44,172 nt of DNA from Oscillospiraceae bacterium (lineage in GTDB: Bacteria > Bacillota > Clostridia > Oscillospirales > Ruminococcaceae): assembly GCA_017435045.1 (NCBI GenBank), contig JAFSFT010000016.1, positions 1-44,172 on the forward strand, given 5' to 3'. Made by a program: the position numbers and the translations under genes. Numbering within the stretch: the stretch's first letter is position 1; the number at the start of each line of letters is the position of its first letter. This document shows positions 15,924 through 24,398 of the stretch, one piece after another. Under the pieces are notes generated by a model. That model was not told where the DNA came from. It saw only the letters and a list, made by a program, of their open reading frames with translations, and did no database searches.

Positions 15924-16216
15924 ATATGGCGGTGGGGCAAGGCGGATTGCTGTGGGGAAAATGCAGTGCGGCAGAGCAGGCAGTGTGGGGGTGAGCTGAT
16001 GCAGTGCGGCATAGTGTGGCGGTGTGGGGGTGAGCTGATGCAGTGCGGCATAGTGTGGCAGTGTGGGGGATGCGGACAGAGAATTGAGACAGAGTGGTAC
16101 AGAGGGCAGGCGTGGAATTGTGAAAGTGCGTTTCGGTTGTGGTTTTGCATAGCGGTGAATGGAAAGTGGTGCAGGGGGGCAGGAGTGTATCTGATATGGC
16201 GGTGGGGCAAGGCGGA
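15924..16216 (+). repeat. G-rich repeats: 39-bp tandem units within a 23-bp direct repeat pair
   Basis: GTGTGGGGGTGAGCTGATG starts at 15983 and 16022 and partially at 16061 (period 39). The 23-bp word beginning ATATGGCGGTGGGGCAAGG occurs at 15924-15946 and 16194-16216, bracketing the tandem units. Confidence 0.85.
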
Positions 16217-16368
16217 GTGTGGCGGTCTGGCGTAGTATGGATGGGCAATTGTGCAGCAGGACGGCGGCTGTGATGTTTGGCGGCGATGCGTTTGGGCGGT
16301 GGCTGTGTGGTGCGGCGGCAAAAAGTTTTTAAATCTGCTGTGTACAGATAGCATTTATCGCTGTGCGG

Positions 16369-16377
16369 TGGTATAAT
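16369..16377 (+). promoter_or_regulatory. Extended -10 promoter of the second nitroreductase
   Basis: TGG followed by TATAAT (16372-16377), 36 bases before the ATG at 16414. No good -35 hexamer is present at 16-18 bases, which fits an extended -10 promoter. Confidence 0.6.
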
Positions 16378-16413
16378 GCAGATATAACAAATACGCAATA
16401 CGGAGGGTGCGGT

Positions 16414-17154
16414 ATGAACGAAATTATCAAATCCATAAATGCACGCAAATCGGTGCGTGAATATCTGCCAAAGGAGATACCTGCCGAGATAAAACAGCAG
16501 ATTTTAAATGCCGCTTTGCAGGCACCAACTGCAGGCAATATGTGCCTGTACACCATCCTTGACATAACCGACCAGTCGCTTAAGGACAAATTGGTTTACA
16601 CCTGCGACAATCAGCCATTTATCGCCAAGGCGCCGCTGGTGCTGGTTTTCTGTGCCGACTACTACCGCTGGCACAAGGTTTTCTGCGAATATGTGGAGGA
16701 CGTGCGTGATGTGGAGGAGGGGGATATGCTGCTTGCAGACCAGGACGCCCTTATCGCTGCACAGAACGCTGTTGTGGCCGCCGAAAGCTTTGGCATAGGC
16801 AGCTGCTATATCGGGGATGTTATCGAGCGTTTTGAACAGCACAGGGAACTGTTCAATCTGCCGCCTCACGTTGTGCCATGCTGCATGGTGTGCTTTGGCT
16901 ACCCCACAGAAAGCCAGATTAACCGCCCAAAACCGCCAAGATTTGCAGTTGACGAGGTGGTTTATGAAAATACCTACAACAGAGCCAAGGCGGACAAAAT
17001 GGGCGAAATGCTGGCAAAACGTCAGGGTATAGAGGACAAAGCCCGCTTTGCCGACTGGATGGAAAAATTCTGTGCGAGAAAGTGGAACAGCGATTTTAGC
17101 CGCGAGATGTCCCGCTCGGCAAGGGAGATAATAAAATATTTCTGCAAAAAATAA
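16414..17154 (+). CDS. Nitroreductase family flavoprotein, NfrA-like
   Basis: A 246-residue nitroreductase-fold protein, longer than the first one in this window. SINARKSVREYLPKE near residue 8 is the R-x-S-x-R-x-Y FMN-phosphate motif, ALQAPTAGNMCLY near 35 is the conserved APTAGN block, and ESFGIGSCYIGDVIE near 130 the C-terminal flavin-covering motif. The extra C-terminal 60 residues (ADWMEKFCARKWNSDFSREM) resemble NAD(P)H oxidoreductases of the NfrA/PnbA type, which often carry extra Cys there. It is predicted to be cytoplasmic. Start: the frame is open from 16363, but GGAGGGTG stands just before the ATG at 16414 and the promoter overlaps the longer frame. It appears monocistronic; the following orphan gene begins 140 bases later and differs in base composition. 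Confidence 0.8.
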   Translation: MNEIIKSINARKSVREYLPKEIPAEIKQQILNAALQAPTAGNMCLYTILDITDQSLKDKLVYTCDNQPFIAKAPLVLVFCADYYRWHKVFCEYVEDVRDVEEGDMLLADQDALIAAQNAVVAAESFGIGSCYIGDVIERFEQHRELFNLPPHVVPCCMVCFGYPTESQINRPKPPRFAVDEVVYENTYNRAKADKMGEMLAKRQGIEDKARFADWMEKFCARKWNSDFSREMSRSAREIIKYFCKK

Positions 17155-17294
17155 GACGGAGCCACGGAGAACGGCAGAGTATTATAAAACAGTTGCAGTT
17201 GCAGGATAGAAAAGAACAGACAGTCAGATAAATTTGAATAGGTCGAATAGTTTGGAAATAGAATTTCAAACAATAGTTGGGAGATGTATGAATT

Positions 17295-17870
17295 ATGATT
17301 TTCAATTCAAAGAAAGAACTGCAAAAATATTTTGATATGATTGTCGAAGAAATTGACAGTCAAATTGTAAAAGTGTGTACTTTTCCATATGCGGATTCTA
17401 ATGCATATCTTCCTATTGTGTATCGTATGAATGATTCGTTATATATAATATTTGAAAACGGAAAGGCATTGGTAATAAACTATTTTAATGTTTATGAAAT
17501 AGATGTAGATTACAGAGATATGACAGAAGAGGAGAAAAAGAACACATCGCAGATAGATTGTGCAGATTTTTTCAACCGTGTGGATGATATATACGATTAT
17601 GATACAAGCAAATTGTCAAAACGTATCATTATGAATATGGATTATGGTAAATTGAATAAGGTTGTGTTGCAAAATTATTCAGGTGAATACGACTACTGGT
17701 ATAATGGTAAAGTGGTGACATATACGGCAAATAATGATAATTTTGGAAAACTGAAATTGATAACTGACAATAATAATATAATAGATATAATCCCCAAAAT
17801 TGATGTTTTAGATAGTTGGACAGTATCATCGGATACAGTATGCGATATTATAAGGACTTTCAATTGTTAA
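17295..17870 (+). CDS. AT-rich orphan protein
   Basis: A 191-residue protein that was not recognised. It begins MIFNSKKELQKYFDMIVEEI, has a central beta-rich stretch (NDSLYIIFENGKALVINYF), an acidic middle and many Asn/Tyr/Asp residues. There is no signal peptide, membrane segment or clear catalytic motif. The gene is visibly more AT-rich than its neighbours and uses AT-ending codons, in contrast to the GC-richer codon use of adjacent genes, which suggests recent transfer. Small, AT-rich, acidic, solitary genes of this kind are often immunity proteins of contact or polymorphic toxin systems, but no toxin gene is in the window, so that is speculative. GGGAGAT precedes the ATG; two ATGs just upstream are in closed frames. 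A terminator follows at 17985-18014. Confidence 0.65.
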   Translation: MIFNSKKELQKYFDMIVEEIDSQIVKVCTFPYADSNAYLPIVYRMNDSLYIIFENGKALVINYFNVYEIDVDYRDMTEEEKKNTSQIDCADFFNRVDDIYDYDTSKLSKRIIMNMDYGKLNKVVLQNYSGEYDYWYNGKVVTYTANNDNFGKLKLITDNNNIIDIIPKIDVLDSWTVSSDTVCDIIRTFNC

Positions 17871-17984
17871 AACTATTAGCAAAATCCCAATTTCTCTGAC
17901 AGACATAATGGTGCATTTCTACACACAGTTCGGTGCAGTGCATTATCCATTTTGCACCGCACCAAAGCCGATATACAATGTAAA

Positions 17985-18024
17985 AACCGACCTATGTATT
18001 ATTATAGGTCGGTTTAACTGTTTT
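17985..18024 (+). terminator. Terminator of the AT-rich orphan
   Basis: AACCGACCTAT (17985-17995) pairs with ATAGGTCGGTT (18004-18014) around an 8-base loop and is followed by TAACTGTTTT. Confidence 0.75.
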
Positions 18025-18122
18025 AAGAAGCATTGGCGCTTTTTTAATGGCAAAACAATCCCCCTGTGCATACAATAAACCGATATGTATATGCACAAAA
18101 ATTATGTAAAGGGGTTTTATAT

Positions 18123-19901
18123 ATGGCAACAGGACGCTTGCAGGTCCGCGTGACAACGCAGATTATTCTGCCGCTGGAAAATGTACAGATTCTTATAGTG
18201 GAAGCGGACACACAGCTTTTTCTGGAACAGAAAACGGTTTATACAGACAGTAACGGGCTAACGGCTTTTATCGGGCTTGATACGGTGCCAAAGGAGCTGT
18301 CCCTGGACGAAAACTATGAGGGGCTGCCCTACAGAAACTACAACCTTTTTGTATATGCCGACGGATATATTCAGGCAGAGGCACTGGGGGTGAATATCTT
18401 TGACGGACAGGATACACTGCAGTGGATTGACCTGCTGCCCAGACCTGTAAACTTTGGCAGCGATTTTGAGCTGGACTCCCGCAGGGAGGAGGCCCACAAA
18501 CTGTACGATATACCTGTGCACAGCCATCAGGGCAACCAGCGAGTGTTGCAGCGTGTGGTCATTCCCGAAAATATAACCGTCCACCTTGGTGCACCCAATG
18601 CCAGTGCAAGAAATGTAACGGTGCCTTTCCGCACCTATCTCAAAAGCGTGGCCTCCAGCGAAATTTATCCCACATGGCCCCAGCAGGCCTTAAGGGCAAA
18701 CATCTACGCACAGATTTCCTTTGTGCTTAACCGCGTGTTCACCGAGTGGTACCCATCCCGCGGGTACGACTTTAACATCACAAACTCTCCCAGCTACGAC
18801 CAGAAGTATGTGCACAACCGCTCCACCTTTGAAAGCACAGACGCCATTGTGGAGGAGATTTTTAACGAGTATCTGGTAAAGCCCGGGCGTATCGACCCCT
18901 TTTTTGCCGAGTACTGCGACGGAAAATCGGTGCGGTGCAACGGCATGAGCCAATGGGGCAGCAAGGCCGATGCGGAACGCGGTATGAGCGCCATAAGCAT
19001 TCTGCGTAAATACTACGGCAACGACATCCGCATAACCGAAAGCAACAACATTGCACCAATCCCCGTATCCTACCCCGGTTCGCCCTTGCGTGAGGGCAGT
19101 ACGGGCAACAGCGTCCGCGTGCTGCAGGCACAGCTTAACCGAATTGCCAACGACTATCCTGCCATAGGCAAGGTGACGGTGGACGGCAATTTCGGCAGCA
19201 GTACAACGGCGGCGGTGCGGCGGTTTCAGAACATTTTTGACCTTACCGCAGACGGCGTGGTGGGCAAGCGTACCTGGTACAAGATAAGCTACATCTACGT
19301 TTCGGTAAAAAAGCTGGCACAGCTTACCAGCGAGGGCGAGGCCATACAGGACGGCAGCTACCCCGGATATGCCATCCGCCGCGGCGACAGGGGCATAAAT
19401 GTGCAGATTGTGCAGTTTTATCTCAACCAGACGGCAGTGTATGTAAACAGCATAAAGCCTGTGGAGATAGACGGCAACTTTGGTGCTGCCACCGAAAGCT
19501 CGGTACGGGAATTTCAGGAGTATTTCAATCTTAATCCCGACGGCGTGGTGGGGCAGCTTACCTGGGAGAAGATGCAGGATATTTACGAGGGCATTCAGCA
19601 GGGGGTTACTGTGCCCGAGGGAACACCGCCTGCTTCTGACGGATATCCCGGCACGCCGCTGCGGCAGGGCTCCCGAGGGGAGAATGTGCGGAAGATACAA
19701 AGCTGGCTTAACGCACTGGCTGCGGTTTATCCCGACATTCCCTCTGTATCTGCGGACGGCATTTTCGGCCCTGCCACCGAAAACGCAGTGCTGGCATTTC
19801 AGGCACGGTTTAACCTTACCGCAGACGGCATTGTGGGCAGGGTTACATGGAACAGAATGTACACCGAATGGCAGAACCTTGTGGCAGAGGGGCAGGCGTA
19901 G
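18123..19901 (+). CDS. SpoIID-like domain protein with three peptidoglycan-binding repeats
   Basis: About 592 residues. Residues 1-110 form a beta-sandwich-like region; 150-310 is a SpoIID/LytB-type domain, with TYLKSVASSEIYPTWPQQAL holding the conserved Glu of the SpoIID lytic transglycosylase and NGMSQWGS the conserved QWG. Three peptidoglycan_binding_1 repeats follow (about 335-410, 425-500 and 520-590), each ending in a version of DGVVGxxTWxxM. SpoIID digests stem-peptide-free glycan during engulfment; this protein probably binds and trims cortex or wall glycan. No signal peptide or membrane anchor is visible, so it may be released by mother-cell lysis or sit in the spore coat. AAAGGGG lies before the ATG at 18123; the upstream extension from 18066 lacks a ribosome binding site. 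Its role is inferred from domains only. Confidence 0.8.
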   Translation: MATGRLQVRVTTQIILPLENVQILIVEADTQLFLEQKTVYTDSNGLTAFIGLDTVPKELSLDENYEGLPYRNYNLFVYADGYIQAEALGVNIFDGQDTLQWIDLLPRPVNFGSDFELDSRREEAHKLYDIPVHSHQGNQRVLQRVVIPENITVHLGAPNASARNVTVPFRTYLKSVASSEIYPTWPQQALRANIYAQISFVLNRVFTEWYPSRGYDFNITNSPSYDQKYVHNRSTFESTDAIVEEIFNEYLVKPGRIDPFFAEYCDGKSVRCNGMSQWGSKADAERGMSAISILRKYYGNDIRITESNNIAPIPVSYPGSPLREGSTGNSVRVLQAQLNRIANDYPAIGKVTVDGNFGSSTTAAVRRFQNIFDLTADGVVGKRTWYKISYIYVSVKKLAQLTSEGEAIQDGSYPGYAIRRGDRGINVQIVQFYLNQTAVYVNSIKPVEIDGNFGAATESSVREFQEYFNLNPDGVVGQLTWEKMQDIYEGIQQGVTVPEGTPPASDGYPGTPLRQGSRGENVRKIQSWLNALAAVYPDIPSVSADGIFGPATENAVLAFQARFNLTADGIVGRVTWNRMYTEWQNLVAEGQA

Positions 19902-20255
19902 GGGACAGTAAAGTTTAAAGGACAGCGATGGTCGGCGTGGCTGGCGGCTGTTTGGCAAAAGCGGTGATGAAATTGCCAGGACAGCGGTGACTGGTCTGTA
20001 AAAGCGGTGGCCTGCAAAGCGGTGATTGGCTTGCTAAATTAGTGTCGGCCTGCAAAATCGGTGATGAAATTGCCAAAACGGCGGTGACTGGTTTGTAAAA
20101 GCGGTGGCCTGCAAAGCGGTGGTTAATCTGCAAAAGCGGTGGTCGGCTCTGAAAAGCAGTGATTTCTCTGCCAGTGCGGGGGCGGCTGTTATGCAACAAA
20201 GGGCGGCCTGCAAAAGCAGATAAAACACCACAGCTTATAAAAACATATATATAAG
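19902..20255. other. G-rich intergenic spacer
   Basis: Between the SpoIID-like gene and the terminator shared with the PAP2 gene. It consists almost entirely of degenerate AAAGCGGTGG/CCTGC repeats; no gene was found. Confidence 0.7.
19962..20121 (+). repeat. 63-bp direct repeat with internal GCGGTG subunits
   Basis: Bases 19962-20024 and 20059-20121 match with only a few changes, period 97. Inside and after the copies the words AAAAGCGGTGG and GCCTGCAAAGCGGTG recur every 17-25 bases. Confidence 0.85.
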
Positions 20256-20292
20256 AAAACCTCTGGCAGAATGCTCTGTCAGAGGTTTTTGT
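20250..20292. terminator. Bidirectional terminator
   Basis: AAAACCTCTG (20256-20265) pairs with CAGAGGTTTT (20280-20289), with A/T-rich tails on both sides. It lies between the SpoIID-like gene and the convergent PAP2 gene. Confidence 0.8.
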
Positions 20293-20304
20293 GTCTGTGG
20301 ATAG

Positions 20305-20841
20305 TTATCTGTGGATTTTATAAATATTATCGGGGTAATATGCCTCCACAATTTTGTGCACAAGCACCGCGGCCAGTATGCCAAGCACAACCGAGGCAAG
20401 CACATCGGTGGGGAAATGCACAAAAAGGTACATACGGCTGAATGCGATAACAGCGGCAGCCAGCAGTGCGGCAATGCCTGCCTTTTTGTAGTAAAGCAGA
20501 ATGGAAACCGATGCGGCAAAGCCGTCAAAGGTGTGTCCCGACGGAAAGGAAAAGCTGGACGGGGAGGATATAAGCAGCGGCACTGTGGTGTCAATCCAGC
20601 AGGGGCGCTGTCTTGCAATGAGATTTTTTAGCAGAAGATTGCCCACAAGCTCCTTTACAAGCAGAGAGCCGAGGATGGCAATTCCGCAGCGGCGTGTCTT
20701 TTTAAAGCACAGCATAAGCACTGCTATGGCAAGCCATGGCATACCAATGTTGCCCAGCTTTGTGAAAAACAGCATTATTTTGTCCAGCACAGGGGTGTGA
20801 AGCTCCTGCAGAAGATATAAAAAAGAAAATTCCCAGTTCAT
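20305..20841 (-). CDS. PAP2-family membrane phosphatase
   Basis: A 178-residue integral membrane protein with about five membrane segments and the three PAP2 motifs in order: KNLIARQRP (K-x6-RP), FPSGHTF (PSGH) and SRMYLFVHFPTD (SR-x5-H-x3-D). Such enzymes remove phosphate from lipid phosphates, and in bacteria commonly from undecaprenyl pyrophosphate, with the active site at the outer membrane face. Which lipid is used cannot be read from sequence. The gene is solitary and convergent with the SpoIID-like gene; its upstream region overlaps a G-rich spacer. The length is typical of small bacterial PAP2 phosphatases. Confidence 0.85.
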   Translation of the reverse strand: MNWEFSFLYLLQELHTPVLDKIMLFFTKLGNIGMPWLAIAVLMLCFKKTRRCGIAILGSLLVKELVGNLLLKNLIARQRPCWIDTTVPLLISSPSSFSFPSGHTFDGFAASVSILLYYKKAGIAALLAAAVIAFSRMYLFVHFPTDVLASVVLGILAAVLVHKIVEAYYPDNIYKIHR

Positions 20842-21127
20842 ATTGGTCTCCGTAAAAAATAGTATGCTTTAAGTATACCACAGCAGCACAGAGTAATCCA
20901 CAGTAATCTGCACTGCAGCAGAAAATTTGCCACAGCAGGCAGAATGGATGGTCAGGCGGTGTGGTGGTTTGTGACAGTTGGTGGTTTTTGGCAGTTGTCG
21001 GAGGGGTTGCCGGTATTTGTTGTGTTTGTTGAAATGTGGTGGGGTAATGTGTGCAGTTGGCGGGGGCGGCTTGTGTTTGGTGTGTTTGGTGAGAGGGTAT
21101 GCGGCCGGAGGGGTATGGTTTTATAAA
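20842..21127. other. G/T-rich intergenic spacer
   Basis: Upstream of the PAP2 gene and downstream of rnpB. From 20945 to 21110 it is G/T-rich with loose GGTGGTTTGTG/GTGTTTG words but no exact long repeat. No gene was found. Confidence 0.6.
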
Positions 21128-21130
21128 CAA

Positions 21131-21180
21131 AAAAACAGCAGTCAGTTTTAAGGAAAAATCCTTTAGCTGACTGCCTGTTG
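21131..21180 (-). terminator. rnpB terminator
   Basis: On the minus strand CAGGCAGTCAGC and CCTTAAAACTGACTGCTG fold into a long hairpin followed by TTTTTTTG, ten bases after the rnpB 3' end. Confidence 0.8.
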
Positions 21181-21190
21181 TTTTATTAAA

Positions 21191-21521
21191 ATGAGCAAAC
21201 CATAAGCCGGGTTCTGTATTAGACGACAATCTATCTCGACTATAAGTTGCCTTATAGCTCCAGCCACCTCCTGAGAGCTGCAGGTCACATATGCTCTGCT
21301 GTCGGGTGTTGCTTCGGGTAGGGTTTACACAGCCAGTACTGTCTCCAGTATGCTGGTGAGCTCTTACCTCGCCTTTTCATCCTTACCTGCCAAAGCAGGC
21401 GGTAATTTTCTGTTGCACTTTCCCTAAGGTCGCCCTCGGCTGACGTTATCAGCTACCCTTGACCTGTGAAGCCCGGACTTTCCTCACGCCTGTAAGGCGC
21501 GCTGCCGTCTGGTTTACTCAT
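21191..21521 (-). ncRNA. rnpB: RNase P RNA, bacterial type
   Basis: The minus strand contains GAGGAAAGTCCGGGCTTC near the 5' end and ACAGAACCCGGCTTAT near the 3' end, the two most conserved RNase P RNA segments (P4 and J-regions). The ends ATGAGTAAACC and GGTTTGCTCAT pair to give helix P1, which sets the boundaries at 331 nt. The RNA is the catalytic subunit that matures tRNA 5' ends. It is preceded by the TM2 gene and followed by a strong terminator. Confidence 0.95.
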
Positions 21522-21538
21522 ATTTAACTGTTATATTA

Positions 21539-21877
21539 TCAGATATTGTCTGCAAGAGGCATACCGCTGGCATCGCAGTTTATTTTGCCTGTAAAGATGC
21601 TGACTGCATCGATAATGCCCCAGATAAAGCTGACAAAGCCAAGGAAAAACACCCACAGCAGCAGCTGTTTTATACCCTTGCTGTTATATCCCAGATAGAA
21701 GCTGTGAATACCCATAGAACCCAGAAGAATTGCAAGTATGCCTGCGATAAATCTGCTTTTCTGGCCCTTTACAGTGGCGTTTGTGCCGTCTGTATGGCTG
21801 TGGATTTTTGTGCCGCAGTTGTGGCAGAAAAATTCGTTTGCGTCCAGCTTTGTGCCGCAGTTCTGACAGTAGTTCAT
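21539..21877 (-). CDS. Zinc-ribbon and TM2 domain membrane protein
   Basis: A 112-residue protein. The N-terminus has a zinc ribbon with two CxxC pairs (CQNCG and CHNCG, residues about 4-25), and residues 50-110 form a TM2 domain with two membrane helices: FIAGILAILLGSMGIHSFYL and a second through FFLGFVSFIWGIIDA, joined by a short loop with GYNSKGIKQ. TM2 proteins are widespread small membrane proteins of unclear role. AGGAG lies nine bases before the ATG at 21877; the longer frame from 21943 has no ribosome binding site and adds an unrelated segment. Its end is only 17 bases from the rnpB 5' end. Confidence 0.8.
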   Translation of the reverse strand: MNYCQNCGTKLDANEFFCHNCGTKIHSHTDGTNATVKGQKSRFIAGILAILLGSMGIHSFYLGYNSKGIKQLLLWVFFLGFVSFIWGIIDAVSIFTGKINCDASGMPLADNI

Positions 21878-22009
21878 ATAATCACTCCTATTCCAAGAAA
21901 ATAGTTTAACACAGCTTTTGAAAATATTCAATGAAATTTTCAAAAAAATCTTTATTATGCACCATTTTTGTTATATACTATCATATTATAGATAAAACTT
22001 AAGCCTTAA

Positions 22010-23383
<1,374 letters not shown>

Positions 23384-23384
23384 A

Positions 23385-24263
23385 ATGACAGTTGATTTTA
23401 CAGTAAAGCCGGCGGACGAGGGCAGCACACTCACCGCATTTTTAAGGGGTGCAGGGGTAAGCCTTGCACTTATAAAAAAGATAAAGTTTCTGCCGCAGGG
23501 CATACTGGTGGACGGGGTAAAGCAGAACACCGACTACAGGGTAAAGGCAGGCCAGCAGGTGACCATAAGCATTTCCGACACAAGGGAGGATGCGGCAAAA
23601 AGCACCGTTATCCCGCAGGATATCCCCATGGATATTGTGTATATGGACCGCTGCTGCATGGTGGTGGACAAGCCTTACTATATGCCTGTGCACCCATCCT
23701 TTAACCACCCCACCCACACCCTTGCCAACGCATTCTGCGGATACTGGCAGAAAAGGGGAGAGGAGAAGATTTTCCGTGCAATCAACCGTCTGGACAGAAA
23801 TACTTCGGGGCTGGTGCTTATTGCCCTTGACCCTTTCAGTGCCGAAAAGCTTAAAGGTGCTGCGGACAAAACCTACACCGCCATTGTGCAGGGCAAAGTT
23901 GAACCTGCAGAGGGTGTTATTGAGCTGCCCATCGCAAGAGAGGCCAAAAGCATTATCACACGCTGTGTAAGGGCGGACGGGCAGTACGCAAGGACAGACT
24001 ACACCGTTGTAAAGCAGAACGACAAATTTTCCCTGCTGGATATAAAGCTGCACACGGGGCGTACCCATCAGATAAGGGTGCATTTTGCACACTTGGGACA
24101 TCCCCTTGCAGGGGACGATCTGTACGGCGGCAGCACAGAAAGCATTGCAAGGCACGCACTCCACTGCAGAAAACTGGAATTTATTTCCCCCGATACAGGC
24201 AGACAGGTGGTAATTAATTCCAAGTTTCCCTGCGATATGCAGCAGATTGTGATAAAAATATAA
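23385..24263 (+). CDS. RluA/RluD-family pseudouridine synthase
   Basis: A 292-residue pseudouridine synthase. The N-terminal 75 residues look like an S4-type RNA-binding region (ILVDGVKQNTDYRVKAGQQV). The catalytic domain shows INRLDRNTSGLVL with the nucleophilic Asp near residue 137, and HTGRTHQIRVHFAHLGHPL with GDDLYGG near 245, typical of RluA/RluC/RluD. It would convert uridine to pseudouridine in rRNA or tRNA; the exact site cannot be deduced. The ATG starts two bases after the gdhA stop codon, with only a weak AGGGTG upstream, implying translational coupling. The pairing with gdhA is probably not functional. A strong terminator follows. Confidence 0.88.
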   Translation: MTVDFTVKPADEGSTLTAFLRGAGVSLALIKKIKFLPQGILVDGVKQNTDYRVKAGQQVTISISDTREDAAKSTVIPQDIPMDIVYMDRCCMVVDKPYYMPVHPSFNHPTHTLANAFCGYWQKRGEEKIFRAINRLDRNTSGLVLIALDPFSAEKLKGAADKTYTAIVQGKVEPAEGVIELPIAREAKSIITRCVRADGQYARTDYTVVKQNDKFSLLDIKLHTGRTHQIRVHFAHLGHPLAGDDLYGGSTESIARHALHCRKLEFISPDTGRQVVINSKFPCDMQQIVIKI

Positions 24264-24295
24264 ATAAATTTTAAACAATAACTTTATATTGTATG

Positions 24296-24333
24296 AAAAA
24301 AGGCGTTTTTCCTTGAAAAAACGCCTTTTATTG
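24296..24333 (+). terminator. Terminator of the gdhA-rlu operon
   Basis: AAAAGGCGTTTTT (24298-24310) pairs perfectly with AAAAACGCCTTTT (24317-24329) around a 6-base loop. The next gene's -35 hexamer overlaps the loop and right arm. Confidence 0.85.
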
Positions 24334-24341
24334 TGTATAAT
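24313..24341 (+). promoter_or_regulatory. Promoter of the M23 peptidase gene, embedded in a terminator
   Basis: TTGAAA (24313-24318), 17 bases and TATAAT (24336-24341). The -35 falls inside the preceding terminator hairpin. Confidence 0.7.
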
Positions 24342-24398
24342 TAGTTAGTGTATGTAAACTTTAAATCATTCAATTTTTATATAAAAGGAGTTAGTTAA

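Larger units (their letters stand above)
15801..16413. other. Intergenic spacer, AT-rich then G-rich
   Basis: Left third is AT-rich upstream DNA of the tRNA operon. From about 15900 to 16330 it is G/T-rich and repetitive. The nitroreductase promoter lies at the right end. Open frames on either strand are repeat translations. Confidence 0.65.

Noticed and set aside
18123-19901. Prophage endolysin
   Set aside because: The domains are SpoIID-type and wall-binding repeats, and no phage genes (holin, terminase, structural or integrase) are nearby.
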